Below are positions 6,190 through 15,396 of a stretch of 52,111 nt of DNA, piece by piece. The stretch is from Treponema sp. (lineage in GTDB: Bacteria; Spirochaetota; Spirochaetia; Treponematales; Treponemataceae), in the NCBI GenBank assembly GCA_017446265.1, contig JAFSRD010000019.1, forward strand, positions 1 to 52,111, in the 5' to 3' direction. The notes below the pieces were generated by a model. It was not told where the DNA came from, ran no database searches, and was given only the letters and a program-made list of their open reading frames with translations. Each line of letters begins with the position of its first letter. The first letter of the stretch is position 1. The position numbers were made by a program, and so were the translations under genes.

Positions 6190-7422
6190 AACATACACAT
6201 TGATACGTGTGCGCAAAGCGGCAACTCTGCGCAAAACAACAGCGCAAGCGCAAAATGCACTTTTTTTGCGCAAATACAAAGCGAATCGCAGTTGACGTTT
6301 CTTGAAGCTGCAAGCATCATCGTGGGGCACGGCGTTGGAGCGGGCATTCTCGCAGTACCGTATCTCGCTTCAAGAAACACGTGGTGGGATTTTTTGCTCA
6401 TTCTCGCGGTTGCCTACTGCATAAACCTCTTGCTGCATCTTATGATTGCAGAACTTTCGCTGAACAACGGTGGCGCGCAATTTGTAAAATGCTTTGAAAA
6501 TGAGTTGTTTGTCGGCTCATTCAAAAAAGCTGCCACATGGATTGTGTTTGCATTTTTAGGATTCAGCGTGCTGTGCAACGTAGCAAGCTTTATCACCGGT
6601 TCTGCAGCTGTGTTTGCAAGTTGGTTCGCGTTTCCAACATGGGTGGGCATGGTGCTCTATTACGCGTTTGCCGCACTTGTCGTCTTTTTTGGCATGAAGA
6701 TTGTGGGAATCTGCGAAAAATATTCAGTGTTTGCCATGATAATTGTCATAGTCATTTTGTTTGCGGCAACGCTTGCATCCGAGATGAGCGCATTGCCAAA
6801 AAAATTCATAGCTTCTTCAAACGTCATGGCGTTGTACAGCACTGTTGCGTTCTCGCTTTCTGCCGTCATGTCTGTGCCGCAAGTAGTAAAAGGCGTTGGC
6901 GGCGACAGAAAAAAAATTGTGCGTGCCATTGCAGCGGGCACAGGCGTGAATGCGTTTTTAATCGTTGCCGTGACGTTTATGACATTGCTCGGAGCAGGAG
7001 CGGCAATCACAAAAAACGGCGCGCTCGTGGATTTAAGCGCGCATCTAGGCGGCTGGGTAAGCGTTGTCGGCTACATCTTTTCGCTCCTTGCACTTTCTAC
7101 ATCGTTCTGGGCAAACACATTGAACATGCGCGACATCATCGCAGAGCAGACAAAGTGGCATCTCAAACTGTGCTGGCTGCTTGCAACGCTTCCCTGCCTT
7201 GTGCTCGCGTTATTCGGCTTGCAAAGTTTTGTGGGCTTTACGCGCCTTGCAGGAATCATTCAAGTGCTCACAGGAATAGGCATCATCATCGCATACAACC
7301 GTTCTCGAAAGCGAACAGCGGCAAGTCATATCTGTGGAGTTGCAGGAAATATTGCATTCCAGCTCATCGTCATTGCAGGTTCGCTTGCTGCTACTGTCGG
7401 TTCCGTACTTGCCGTCCGCTGA
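6187..7422 (+). CDS. Aromatic amino acid permease (HAAAP family)
   Basis: A 411-residue integral membrane protein with about eleven hydrophobic helices. The N-terminal motif EAASIIVGHGVGAGILAVPYLA matches the hydroxy/aromatic amino acid permease branch of the APC superfamily (TyrP, Mtr, TnaB relatives), which imports Tyr or Trp with protons. Residues 1-35 form a hydrophilic Asn/Gln/Ser-rich tail. A predicted leaderless start at 6187 follows a -10 box by 6 nt. Substrate is not determinable from sequence. It was the original divergent neighbour of thiN. Confidence 0.82.
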   Translation: MNIHIDTCAQSGNSAQNNSASAKCTFFAQIQSESQLTFLEAASIIVGHGVGAGILAVPYLASRNTWWDFLLILAVAYCINLLLHLMIAELSLNNGGAQFVKCFENELFVGSFKKAATWIVFAFLGFSVLCNVASFITGSAAVFASWFAFPTWVGMVLYYAFAALVVFFGMKIVGICEKYSVFAMIIVIVILFAATLASEMSALPKKFIASSNVMALYSTVAFSLSAVMSVPQVVKGVGGDRKKIVRAIAAGTGVNAFLIVAVTFMTLLGAGAAITKNGALVDLSAHLGGWVSVVGYIFSLLALSTSFWANTLNMRDIIAEQTKWHLKLCWLLATLPCLVLALFGLQSFVGFTRLAGIIQVLTGIGIIIAYNRSRKRTAASHICGVAGNIAFQLIVIAGSLAATVGSVLAVR

Positions 7423-7467
7423 CAACGGTGCAGGCAGGAGCGGTCCTGCAGCGCGGCGCAACTGCCC

Positions 7468-7497
7468 TTGATAAAAATAAATGGCATGGAGTAAAAT
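7468..7497 (+). promoter_or_regulatory. Promoter of the nitroreductase gene
   Basis: TTGATA (7468-7473), 18-nt spacer, TAAAAT (7492-7497), about 28 nt before ATG 7526. Confidence 0.45.
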
Positions 7498-7525
7498 TAA
7501 AATATGTAATGCAGGAGGTTCAGGC

Positions 7526-8050
7526 ATGGATTTTTTGGAACTCTGTCGGGAGCGATATTCCGAACGTCGTTTCAGCGACAAGGCTGTCGGGGCTGAAACG
7601 CTTGAGAAAATACTTGAGGCAGGAAGGCTTGCCCCCACCGCGCACAACAATCAGCCGCACCGAATATTCGTTGTAAAATCGCCGGCAGCGCTTGAAAAAA
7701 TACGGGCTGCCACGCCGATGACGTTCAACGCGCCTGTAGTTCTGGCAGTAGGTTACGATGCAGACGAAGCATGGAAAGTCAGCGGAGACAGGTGCTTTCC
7801 AGAACACAATTCTGGTGAAGTTGACTGCGCCATCGTCATGACGATGATGATGATGGAAGCTGCATCATTGGGAGTTCGGACATGCTGGGTGCGCGCATAC
7901 GACACGCAGGCCATCATGGAGGCGCTCGGCATAGAGCCTTCCGTGCGGCTTGTCGGCATTCTTGACGTCGGCTACGAATCAGAATCTTCACATCCGTCAC
8001 GGCTTCATTCCATGAGAAAGAGCTTGCAGGACATAGTCATTGAAAAGTAG
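7526..8050 (+). CDS. Nitroreductase-family FMN oxidoreductase
   Basis: A 174-residue protein typical of short nitroreductases. FLELCRERYSERRF near the N-terminus is the FMN-phosphate-binding Arg/Ser region, followed by ILEAGRLAPTAHNNQPHRIFVV and, later, AASLGVRTCWV and GILDVGYESESSHPSR. Such enzymes reduce nitro groups, flavins or quinones with NAD(P)H in the cytoplasm. ATG 7526 has AGGAGG 9 nt upstream; a longer frame from 7481 lacks this support. Physiological substrate unknown. It precedes cca by 15 bp and may share its transcript. Confidence 0.88.
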   Translation: MDFLELCRERYSERRFSDKAVGAETLEKILEAGRLAPTAHNNQPHRIFVVKSPAALEKIRAATPMTFNAPVVLAVGYDADEAWKVSGDRCFPEHNSGEVDCAIVMTMMMMEAASLGVRTCWVRAYDTQAIMEALGIEPSVRLVGILDVGYESESSHPSRLHSMRKSLQDIVIEK

Positions 8051-8065
8051 CACTGACAGGACGGC

Positions 8066-9529
8066 ATGAAACAGGGGGTACATCCGTCTGCAATAGATAT
8101 TCTGACCATGCACATTTTTTCGCGCCGCATACAGATTCCCAGCGTCCTCAAAAAAATGCACGAGATTTTTTCTCGCGCAGGCTTCTCGTCGTACCTTGTC
8201 GGCGGTGCGGTGCGCGACATGCTCATGGGAAAACAGGCGCACGACTACGATGTTGCAACGGACGCAAAACCTGATGATGTAACACGCCTGTTTCACCGCG
8301 TCATTCCGACAGGCATTGAGCACGGCACCGTAACGGTGCGCCTTATGGGGCACAGCATTGAAGTGACGACGTTCCGCACAGAAAGCGCATACACTGACGG
8401 ACGGCACCCCGACAGCGTTTTGTATGCACCTGCAATTGAAGACGATTTGTCCCGCCGCGACTTTACAATGAACGCAATTGCCGCACATCTTGCCGACGGA
8501 AAACTCGTTGACCCATTCGACGGCGCAAAAGACATACGCAAAAAAGTGATTCGCGCAGTCGGAAATCCGCACGAGCGTTTTTGTGAGGATGGACTCAGGC
8601 CAATTCGCGCAATCAGGTTCGCAGCGCAGCTTGAATTTCGTATAGAAAATCATACATATTCAGACATTTTCGAGGAAGATACGCGCAAAACAGTCGCAAA
8701 AATTTCAATTGAACGATTTCGCGATGAGTTTGTAAAAATGCTTGCCGTACGCACGCCGTCACGCGCCCTTAAAATGCTTGAAGAAACAGGCATCACGTCC
8801 CTTTTTATTCCTGAATTGCTTGCAGGCAGAAACTGCATCCAGAGCGACGGGCGCGGCTTCCACGAATTTGACGTGCTCGACCATATGTACTATGCATGTG
8901 ACGGCGCGCCAAGAGAAAATTTGACAGCGCGACTGGCTGCCCTTTTCCACGACATAGGAAAGCCTGCCTCGCGCACTGTTGAAAAAACTGCAAACGGCGA
9001 GCTGTATCATTTTTACGGGCACGACGCGCTCGGAGCGAACATGACGCGCACAATCCTTGCACGCCTGCGCTTTCCTACAAAGACAGTAGATGCCGTTGCA
9101 CACCTCGTGAAAGAACACATGTTTCACTACGAAGACTCGTGGAGCGATGCCGCAGTACGCCGCTTTATCGTGCGTGTTGGAAGCGAGTGCCTCAACGATT
9201 TGTTTGACGTGCGGCGAGCAGACATTTACGGCATGCACCGTGCCGCTCCCCGTCTTCATGACACTGAAACAGGCAAAAATCTTTTAGCGCTCAAAACGCG
9301 CATCGCGTCAGTGCAGGCGCAAAAAACTGCGCTCAGCATAAAAGATTTAGCGGTAAACGGCAACGATTTAATTGGCGCAGGAATCCCCGCAGGAAAAGAA
9401 CTGGGGCATGTACTTAAAGAACTTTTTAATACAGTGCTCGACGACCCCACGCAAAACACGCGCGAGCATCTTTTAACAATTGCAAAAAATATATATGCGC
9501 GCCTGCACTCCTGCAATGCAGATGCATGA
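8066..9529 (+). CDS. cca: CCA tRNA nucleotidyltransferase (HD-domain type)
   Basis: Adds or repairs the 3' CCA of tRNA. The 487-residue protein has YLVGGAVRDMLMG (43-55), the catalytic DYD (60-62), then DDLSRRDFTMNAIA and the RxxRF-like element RPIRAIRFAAQL of class II nucleotidyltransferases. A phosphohydrolase HD motif LFHDIGKP lies near 291-298. Poly(A) polymerases share this head; the HD domain favours a CCA enzyme, but PcnB-like function cannot be excluded. AGGA lies 5 nt before ATG 8066; Met15 (8108) is a possible alternative start. It converges on the GntR gene with 8 bp between them. Confidence 0.85.
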   Translation: MKQGVHPSAIDILTMHIFSRRIQIPSVLKKMHEIFSRAGFSSYLVGGAVRDMLMGKQAHDYDVATDAKPDDVTRLFHRVIPTGIEHGTVTVRLMGHSIEVTTFRTESAYTDGRHPDSVLYAPAIEDDLSRRDFTMNAIAAHLADGKLVDPFDGAKDIRKKVIRAVGNPHERFCEDGLRPIRAIRFAAQLEFRIENHTYSDIFEEDTRKTVAKISIERFRDEFVKMLAVRTPSRALKMLEETGITSLFIPELLAGRNCIQSDGRGFHEFDVLDHMYYACDGAPRENLTARLAALFHDIGKPASRTVEKTANGELYHFYGHDALGANMTRTILARLRFPTKTVDAVAHLVKEHMFHYEDSWSDAAVRRFIVRVGSECLNDLFDVRRADIYGMHRAAPRLHDTETGKNLLALKTRIASVQAQKTALSIKDLAVNGNDLIGAGIPAGKELGHVLKELFNTVLDDPTQNTREHLLTIAKNIYARLHSCNADA

Positions 9530-9537
9530 GCATTTCC

Positions 9538-10194
9538 TTAATTTCCTGGCGTAAAGAATTCAACAATATCTGTTCGTAAACATTCTATTGCGGCCTCTTT
9601 TTGTCTTTTCAATAAACAGTCAATAAGTTGCTTGTGATAGTTTGCAGTACTCTTCACTTTTGTAAGATGCAGCATTTTCCAATACGAGCGTACATATGCA
9701 ATGCCAAGCGCCCGCAATACTACAGACAGTTGCTCATAGGCAAAGGCATTCTTTGAAAAGGAGAGCAACATAAGGTGAAAGCCGCAGTTCTTTTTCCAAT
9801 GCTCAAGCGCTTCTCGTTGTTCTGGCTTGCTGTAATCCTTGTATAATAATTTTTGCAGTTGCCCAAGCTGTTCATCTGTTATAGCATCCCAATTCTTGTC
9901 AAGATACCCGCATTCCAAAACTACACGATAGTCAAGCATTTCATTGATTGTAGTATCGGAAATTGGAACTACTTCATATCCAAAACGCGGAATGCTTTTT
10001 AATAAATTTTCGCTGCACAACGCAATGAGCGCTTCTCTGATGGGAGACTTGCTTACGTTGAATTCATCTACGAGCGATTTTTCTGTAATGATATCGCCAG
10101 ATTTATATTCATCACGGACTATGCGTTGCAAAATAATATCGTAATAGACATCTTTTAATGTATTTTGCGCATATTTAACTCTCGTCATTACCAT
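9538..10194 (-). CDS. GntR-family (FCD-type) transcriptional regulator
   Basis: A 218-residue protein with an N-terminal winged helix (GDIITEKSLVDEFNVSKSPIREALIALCSENLL, about 33-65) and an all-helical C-terminal FCD ligand domain. ATG 10194 is chosen; an in-frame extension to 10290 would overlap dhaL and lacks a ribosome binding site. It is the last gene of the ATC hydrolase-liv-dhaKL cluster on the same strand, 61 bp after dhaL, so it probably regulates that operon in response to its substrate or an intermediate. FCD regulators usually bind organic acids or sugar acids. Confidence 0.85.
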   Translation of the reverse strand: MVMTRVKYAQNTLKDVYYDIILQRIVRDEYKSGDIITEKSLVDEFNVSKSPIREALIALCSENLLKSIPRFGYEVVPISDTTINEMLDYRVVLECGYLDKNWDAITDEQLGQLQKLLYKDYSKPEQREALEHWKKNCGFHLMLLSFSKNAFAYEQLSVVLRALGIAYVRSYWKMLHLTKVKSTANYHKQLIDCLLKRQKEAAIECLRTDIVEFFTPGN

Positions 10195-10255
10195 AATTAG
10201 TAAAACCTGTTGTGAAATGTGAATTATTCTTATATGATAAATATAATAAAATAAT

Positions 10256-10876
10256 TTACATGTCTTGACAATACGCATTGAGAGCTTCAAACAACAGTTT
10301 TCCTACAACAGAGCCACCGTCGAGCACGCCCAAACTTTTCTCCGCATAATACGCGGCTCTTCCATGCACTGCCCGCATATTTTTTGTGTTTTCAGAGCCG
10401 TGCGCAGCAGCTGCGGCTGCTGCGGCAAACGCCGCTTTTTTGTCGTCACCATGTTTTTCAAGTTCTTCGACAGCAGGGATAAGCGAATCCATAATCGTTT
10501 TCTCTCCCGCCTTTGAACCGCATTTTACGCTGACAGCCTCAATGCCTGCTTTAAATGCATGTGCAGTCTCCATCAAGTCTGCCGTTGTTTTTCCTTTAAG
10601 CGCTTTTGCCATGCCCATCATGCCGATAGATGTAATCGTACCGAGCGATGACGGAGCTTTCTCGTTAAACGTCATGCTCATCTTCATGAATAGCTTTCCC
10701 AAATCAGTTTCATCAGAATTGTTAAGAAAATCGCTTACTGCTTTATAGCCGTCGCTCATGGAAATGCCCAAATCGCCGTCGCCGTTTTGCTGGTCAAGCT
10801 CAATGAGGTATTCCTTGTTGGCCGTCATTACATCGCTTATAATTTTTAAAGCGCCTTTCACATCCAAAACATTCAT
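10256..10876 (-). CDS. dhaL: Dihydroxyacetone kinase-like subunit DhaL
   Basis: The nucleotide-binding subunit paired with DhaK. The 206-residue helical-barrel protein has QQNGDGDLGISM near the N-terminus, where classical DhaL has GDxDHG; here His is Leu. The Asp residues that bind Mg-ADP are retained. Further motifs are GEKTIMDSLIPAVEEL, an Ala-rich helix, and ENTKNMRAVHGRAAYYAEKSLGVLDGGS. ATG 10876 is chosen over 10888 because GGAG lies 6 nt before it. Neither DhaM nor PTS components are nearby, so the phosphoryl donor (ATP or PEP via PTS) is unknown. Confidence 0.88.
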   Translation of the reverse strand: MNVLDVKGALKIISDVMTANKEYLIELDQQNGDGDLGISMSDGYKAVSDFLNNSDETDLGKLFMKMSMTFNEKAPSSLGTITSIGMMGMAKALKGKTTADLMETAHAFKAGIEAVSVKCGSKAGEKTIMDSLIPAVEELEKHGDDKKAAFAAAAAAAAHGSENTKNMRAVHGRAAYYAEKSLGVLDGGSVVGKLLFEALNAYCQDM

Positions 10877-10898
10877 CTGCCGCTCCATAAATTATTAA

Positions 10899-11906
10899 TT
10901 ATTTATTTTCATTCGTATAGAATGGTGTTGATGCCGGCGCTCTGAGCAATTCTTCAAGTTCTGCGTCAAGCTTAAACACTGTAATCGACAAGCCCGCCAT
11001 TTCCATTGACGTTGCAAATTCACCAATGTGCGGCATGAATATGCTTACGTTTTTGTCTGCAAGGATTTTTGCAACTGCACGAAATACAATAAACTGTTCT
11101 TCAAGCGGCGTTGCGCCAAGTCCATTCACCATGACGGAAACCCTATCGCCAGAAACGAGCGGCATGTCTGTGCAGATTTTGTCAATGATGATTTTCGCAA
11201 CTTCATTCGCGCTCATCATTTTGCGCACCTCAATTCCAGGTTCTCCGTGAATGCCCATGCCTACCTCAATCTCATCGTCATTGATTGAAAATGTCGGTTT
11301 GCCAACTTCCGGAACAATGCATGGAGAAAGTGCAATGCCCATTGTCCTGATATGTGCAAGCGCTTTTTCTGCAATGCCTGCCACTTGCTCAAGGCTCATC
11401 AACTTGTCTGCGGCAGCTCCTGCTACTTTAAACGCATATACCATGCCTGCAACACCGCGCCGTTTTTCTGCCTGCTCCTTTGCACTTGAAGCGACGTCAT
11501 CGCGCACGAGCACTGTTTTTGTTTTGATGTCGTCCATCTCGACCATTTCGCACGCCATGTCAAAATTCATTTTATCGCCGCCGTAATTGCCGTACAAGCA
11601 CAAAACGCCGCTGCCGTGGTCGCACGCCTTAATCATGTCTGCCATCTTCTGCGAAGAAGGAGATGCAAACACGTTGCCAATTGCGCAGCCGTCGAGCATG
11701 CCGCTTCCTACATAGCCCAAGAATACGGGAAGATGCCCGCTTCCGCCAGCAGTGACAATGCCAACTTTTCCATCTTTTACCGGGTAGCCTGTCACAAGAA
11801 CGCGGCAATCGCCGTTAAGAAAATGAATGCGGTCTCCATACGCAAGTGCAATGCCTTCCATCGTCTCATTTACAAAATCTTCGGGTCTGTTGATAATTTT
11901 TCTCAT
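10899..11906 (-). CDS. dhaK: Dihydroxyacetone kinase-like subunit DhaK
   Basis: The substrate-binding subunit: it holds a short keto-sugar covalently through a His. The 335-residue protein has TAGGSGHLPVFLGYVGSGM (52-70), where the family usually reads GSGHEP, and GNYGGDKMNFDMA (106-118), with Asp111 as catalytic base. His220 in GMGIHGEPG should form the hemiaminal with substrate. AGGAGG precedes the ATG. The HLP variant and the liv-type importer beside it suggest a substrate other than glycerol-derived dihydroxyacetone, perhaps a tetrulose or related keto compound; this is inference. Confidence 0.88.
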   Translation of the reverse strand: MRKIINRPEDFVNETMEGIALAYGDRIHFLNGDCRVLVTGYPVKDGKVGIVTAGGSGHLPVFLGYVGSGMLDGCAIGNVFASPSSQKMADMIKACDHGSGVLCLYGNYGGDKMNFDMACEMVEMDDIKTKTVLVRDDVASSAKEQAEKRRGVAGMVYAFKVAGAAADKLMSLEQVAGIAEKALAHIRTMGIALSPCIVPEVGKPTFSINDDEIEVGMGIHGEPGIEVRKMMSANEVAKIIIDKICTDMPLVSGDRVSVMVNGLGATPLEEQFIVFRAVAKILADKNVSIFMPHIGEFATSMEMAGLSITVFKLDAELEELLRAPASTPFYTNENK

Positions 11907-11935
11907 AACAACCTCCTGCTTGAAAATTAATAATT

Positions 11936-12646
11936 TTATCCGCCTAAATACGCTTTTACAACTTCAGGATCTGCAAGCAGCTCTTTTCCCGTTCCTTCCA
12001 TGATAACTTCTCCAGTCGCAAGCACATATCCTCTGTCCGCAATTGAAAGCGCCATAGACGCATTCTGTTCAATAAGCAAAATAGTTTTTCCGTCTTTTTT
12101 CATCTTCGCAAGCAGCTCAAAAATCTCTTCAACGATGATTGGCGCAAGACCGAGCGACGGCTCATCAAGCATGAGAATGTCTGGTTTCAACATGAGAGCA
12201 CGCGCTATTGCAAGCATCTGCTGCTCACCGCCAGAGAGCGAACCGCCTGCTTGTTTTTCACGTTCTTTAAGGCGCGGAAAAAGCGCATACTGCTGTTCTA
12301 TAAGCTGCGGTATGTCTCTGCTTTTTATAGATTGGTTGCCCATGGTGCCAGCAACAAGATTCTCATATACGGTAAGAGAAGGAAAAATTCTCCTGCCTTC
12401 GGGAACATGCGCAAGTCCCATCTTAACAATTTTATCTGGCGCAAGATGCGTTATGTCTTTTCCTTTAAAATAAATGCTGCCGCGTTCCTTTTGCACGAGG
12501 TTTGAAATCGCCATAAGCGTACTCGTCTTTCCCGCACCGTTTCCTCCTATGAGCGTCACAAGCTCTCCATCATTCACGGCAATGTTGATGTCTCGGAGCG
12601 CAGATATGCTGCCGTACTGCACAGTCAAATGTTCAACGCTTAACAT
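11936..12646 (-). CDS. livF: Branched-chain amino acid-type ABC transporter ATPase LivF
   Basis: A 236-residue ATPase of the HAAT importer class. Walker A GGNGAGKTS (33-41), signature LSGGEQQMLAIARAL and Walker B LMLDEPSLGLAP are intact, and the switch His/Gln region ILLIEQNAS is LivF-like. It lies 8 bp after livG and pairs with it at the inner membrane. Confidence 0.93.
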   Translation of the reverse strand: MLSVEHLTVQYGSISALRDINIAVNDGELVTLIGGNGAGKTSTLMAISNLVQKERGSIYFKGKDITHLAPDKIVKMGLAHVPEGRRIFPSLTVYENLVAGTMGNQSIKSRDIPQLIEQQYALFPRLKEREKQAGGSLSGGEQQMLAIARALMLKPDILMLDEPSLGLAPIIVEEIFELLAKMKKDGKTILLIEQNASMALSIADRGYVLATGEVIMEGTGKELLADPEVVKAYLGG

Positions 12647-12654
12647 GCCGCCTC

Positions 12655-13428
12655 CTACATGACAAGACCTTTGCCAAAATATGCTTCGCGCACTTCTTTG
12701 TTGTTTTTAACAATTTCTGGAGCGCCTTCGCAAATCTTTTGACCAAAATTGAGCACGAGAACTTTCTTGCACGTATTCATTACAAATTTCATGTCGTGCT
12801 CAATAATTGCAATCGTATAACCTAAATTATTAAGTTTGATGATAAATTCAGAAAGCGAATTTGTTTCATTCGGATTCATTCCTGCAGCAGGTTCATCAAG
12901 CAAAAGAATTTTCGGATTCAACGCAAGTGCACGCGCAATTTCTACCTTGCGCTGGATTCCATATGGCAAATTGCCGGCAAGCGTGTCTGCGTATTCGGCA
13001 AGCCCTATCATTTGGAGAATTTCCTGCCCCTTTTGCAACGTAAACTGCTCGTCGGCTTTATATGTTTTGTTGCGCAAGATTGCACTCATAAATCCCGTTT
13101 TAAGCTGTAGATGAAAGCCTATTTTAATATTTTCAAGAACAGACATGTAACGAAACAGCATGATGTTTTGAAATGTGCGCGCCATGCCTTTTGCTGCAAC
13201 GCGTTCAGGCTTCATGCCGGTAACATCTTCGCCGCAAAAAAATATTTTGCCGGATGTAGGATGCTCCATGCCCGAACACACGTTAAAAAACGTTGTCTTG
13301 CCTGCTCCATTTGGTCCGATTATGCCGAATATGTCTCCCTGCGCAATTTCCATGCTCACTTTTTCAACAGCTTTAAGCCCGCCGTAGTACATGCATACAT
13401 CTTCCGCTTTTAATACAGGCACATTCAT
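12655..13428 (-). CDS. livG: Branched-chain amino acid-type ABC transporter ATPase LivG
   Basis: A 257-residue ATPase with Walker A GPNGAGKTTFFN (37-48), the LivG-type signature LPYGIQRKVEIARAL, Walker B LLLDEPAAGMNP and the switch IIEHDMKFVM. The start overlaps the livM stop by 4 bp (ATGA), so translation is coupled. Confidence 0.93.
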   Translation of the reverse strand: MNVPVLKAEDVCMYYGGLKAVEKVSMEIAQGDIFGIIGPNGAGKTTFFNVCSGMEHPTSGKIFFCGEDVTGMKPERVAAKGMARTFQNIMLFRYMSVLENIKIGFHLQLKTGFMSAILRNKTYKADEQFTLQKGQEILQMIGLAEYADTLAGNLPYGIQRKVEIARALALNPKILLLDEPAAGMNPNETNSLSEFIIKLNNLGYTIAIIEHDMKFVMNTCKKVLVLNFGQKICEGAPEIVKNNKEVREAYFGKGLVM

Positions 13429-14432
13429 TTTGCAGCCTCCTTATTTGCGCGTAAAAAAAGATGACGCAAACTATGACTTCCTGCAACAGCAGAAGAGCCT
13501 GCCAAACCTTGCGGTCTGAACCACATCATAATAATTATTAAAAGCGCGTATGCGACAAGCCGCCACTGTCCTACAGGGCGCAGCACTTCTGTCAAAAAAT
13601 TAACAATTATTGAGCCGACGACAGGACCTACGAGCGTTCCTTGCCCACCGACAATCACCATAGATAAAATGTTCCAGCCCTCGTCAAGCGTAAAATATGT
13701 CGAATCAATGAAGCGCACATACGGAGCATAGATTGCACCTGCAATACCAATCCAAAATGCGCCGTACATGAAATTAGTGATTTTATGGAATGATGAATCT
13801 ACGCCAAGGCTTTTTGCTGCAAGCTCGTTTTCACGAATCGACATCCATGCGCGCCCAATTCTCGAATTGATGACTCGATGCGAAACAAACAAAAACAAAA
13901 CTGCAAACGCGAAAAATACATAGTAATAGCGGCGCGGATTTCTTAGAGCGATTCCAAAAAACGTAGGAATCGGTATGCCCTTTATGCCGAGCGCGCCACC
14001 AGTCAGCGCCGTCCAATTGAGTGCAACAAGACGTGCTATTTCTGAAAAGCCGAGCGTGACGATTGACAAATAAATGCCGCTCATCTTGAGTGTTGGAAGC
14101 GCAACGAGCAATCCGATTACCGCTGTGACAATCCCGGCGACAGGAATTATTGCCCAGAAGTTCCACGCCACCTGCGTAGAAAGAATAGCTTCTGTATATG
14201 CGCCTATGCAAAAAAATCCCGCAGCGCCTAAACACGTTTGGCCGCTGTATCCATTGATTATATTGAGGGCTCCTGCAAGCAATGAATACAAGCAGATGCG
14301 GCACATGATTCCCATAAAATAGCTTTTGCTGTATATATGCGGAATTGCCAAGCTAACGGCAATCACCATGACATATAGCGCGGCGCGGTATTTTTTACCC
14401 CAGTCTTTTGTCGATTGAAAAAATGCGCTCAT
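13425..14432 (-). CDS. livM: Branched-chain amino acid-type ABC transporter permease LivM
   Basis: A 335-residue permease with 8-10 hydrophobic helices and the family motifs SLLAGALNIINGYSGQTCLG near the N-terminus and ENELAAKSLGVD, the cytoplasmic coupling loop. It overlaps livH by 4 bp. Partner of LivH. Confidence 0.92.
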   Translation of the reverse strand: MSAFFQSTKDWGKKYRAALYVMVIAVSLAIPHIYSKSYFMGIMCRICLYSLLAGALNIINGYSGQTCLGAAGFFCIGAYTEAILSTQVAWNFWAIIPVAGIVTAVIGLLVALPTLKMSGIYLSIVTLGFSEIARLVALNWTALTGGALGIKGIPIPTFFGIALRNPRRYYYVFFAFAVLFLFVSHRVINSRIGRAWMSIRENELAAKSLGVDSSFHKITNFMYGAFWIGIAGAIYAPYVRFIDSTYFTLDEGWNILSMVIVGGQGTLVGPVVGSIIVNFLTEVLRPVGQWRLVAYALLIIIMMWFRPQGLAGSSAVAGSHSLRHLFLRANKEAAK

Positions 14433-15304
14433 ACTTTTACCCCGCGTTTTGCAACAAAGCCAGTCGGTTTAATAATCAATACAACAATAAGAAACCCGAA
14501 CGCAAAAATATCGCGGAAACTTGCAGAAGAAATCATAATCCCGAAATTCTCAATTATGCCTATGCACAGTCCGCCAAGTGCGGAAAAGCGTACATCTGTC
14601 AAACCGCCGAGCACAGACGAAGAAAACGCCTTCATGCCCATTGCGCCGCCCATTGTCGCTTGCAATGTCTGGTAGTAAATGCTGAACAAAAGCCCCGCAA
14701 TTCCGCCCAGCCCGCAGCCGAGACAATTGCCAAGCAGTGCAACTCGTTTGACATGTATCCCCACCATGTACGATGCCGTTTTGTCCTGACTTACCGCCTT
14801 AAGCTTTATGCCAAATTTCGTGCGCCCAAACAAAAGCGATAGCGCGGCGGCAAGCACTATGACAGTGCCCATTATCAACAATTGGACTTGCGATATTTGG
14901 ACAGTTCCTATTTTGAAAAAACGCGGCTCTATCACGTCAAGCATTGGCTTTTGATTGGGGCCAAAAACAATCTGCGCAAGGTTTTTGACAAGCATTGAAA
15001 ATCCTATTGTACACAGCAGCGAGATATGGCGCGGCGCGTCAAAAAAATTTTCATAGCAAATCTTATACACAAGGATGCCAAGCATCCACGAGGCTGCAAA
15101 ACTTGAAACAAGTCCAAGAACTATGTTGTTGCCGCACGCTTGAAATGTGTAAAAAGCCGCGAACGAGCCAATCATAATCACTTCGCCGTGCGTGAACGTT
15201 ACCATGCCTACAACACCAACAACAACCGAATAACCGATTGCCATGAGTGCATAAACGGCCCCTTGACAAAGACCGTTTATCAGGTGATTAAAGAAATATT
15301 CCAT
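14429..15304 (-). CDS. livH: Branched-chain amino acid-type ABC transporter permease LivH
   Basis: A 291-residue permease. The N-terminus NGLCQGAVYALMAIGYSVVVGVV and the GEVIMIGSFAAF stretch are LivH hallmarks; the coupling helix KLKAVSQDKTASYMVGI is also visible. ATG 15304 is chosen since homologues start at the hydrophobic HLINGL segment; ATG 15325 is possible. It is about 90 bp downstream of livK. Confidence 0.9.
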   Translation of the reverse strand: MEYFFNHLINGLCQGAVYALMAIGYSVVVGVVGMVTFTHGEVIMIGSFAAFYTFQACGNNIVLGLVSSFAASWMLGILVYKICYENFFDAPRHISLLCTIGFSMLVKNLAQIVFGPNQKPMLDVIEPRFFKIGTVQISQVQLLIMGTVIVLAAALSLLFGRTKFGIKLKAVSQDKTASYMVGIHVKRVALLGNCLGCGLGGIAGLLFSIYYQTLQATMGGAMGMKAFSSSVLGGLTDVRFSALGGLCIGIIENFGIMISSASFRDIFAFGFLIVVLIIKPTGFVAKRGVKV

Positions 15305-15396
15305 ACGTTCTGATTCCCGCGACATGCCGCTCAACGTCGGCAAGCTGCTGCCGCGCACACGGCAACAACGTGCATGACGCTTTTGCAACTCTGCTA

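Noticed and set aside
3100..6190. A prophage or integrative element around the TA cassettes and DGR
   Set aside because: No integrase, transposase, capsid, terminase or replication genes are present; only direct repeats and small cassettes.
6537..7676. A 379-codon plus-strand frame overlapping the permease
   Set aside because: It is rich in Cys, His and Arg and lies in another frame of a clear transporter gene; an artefact of GC-biased codons.
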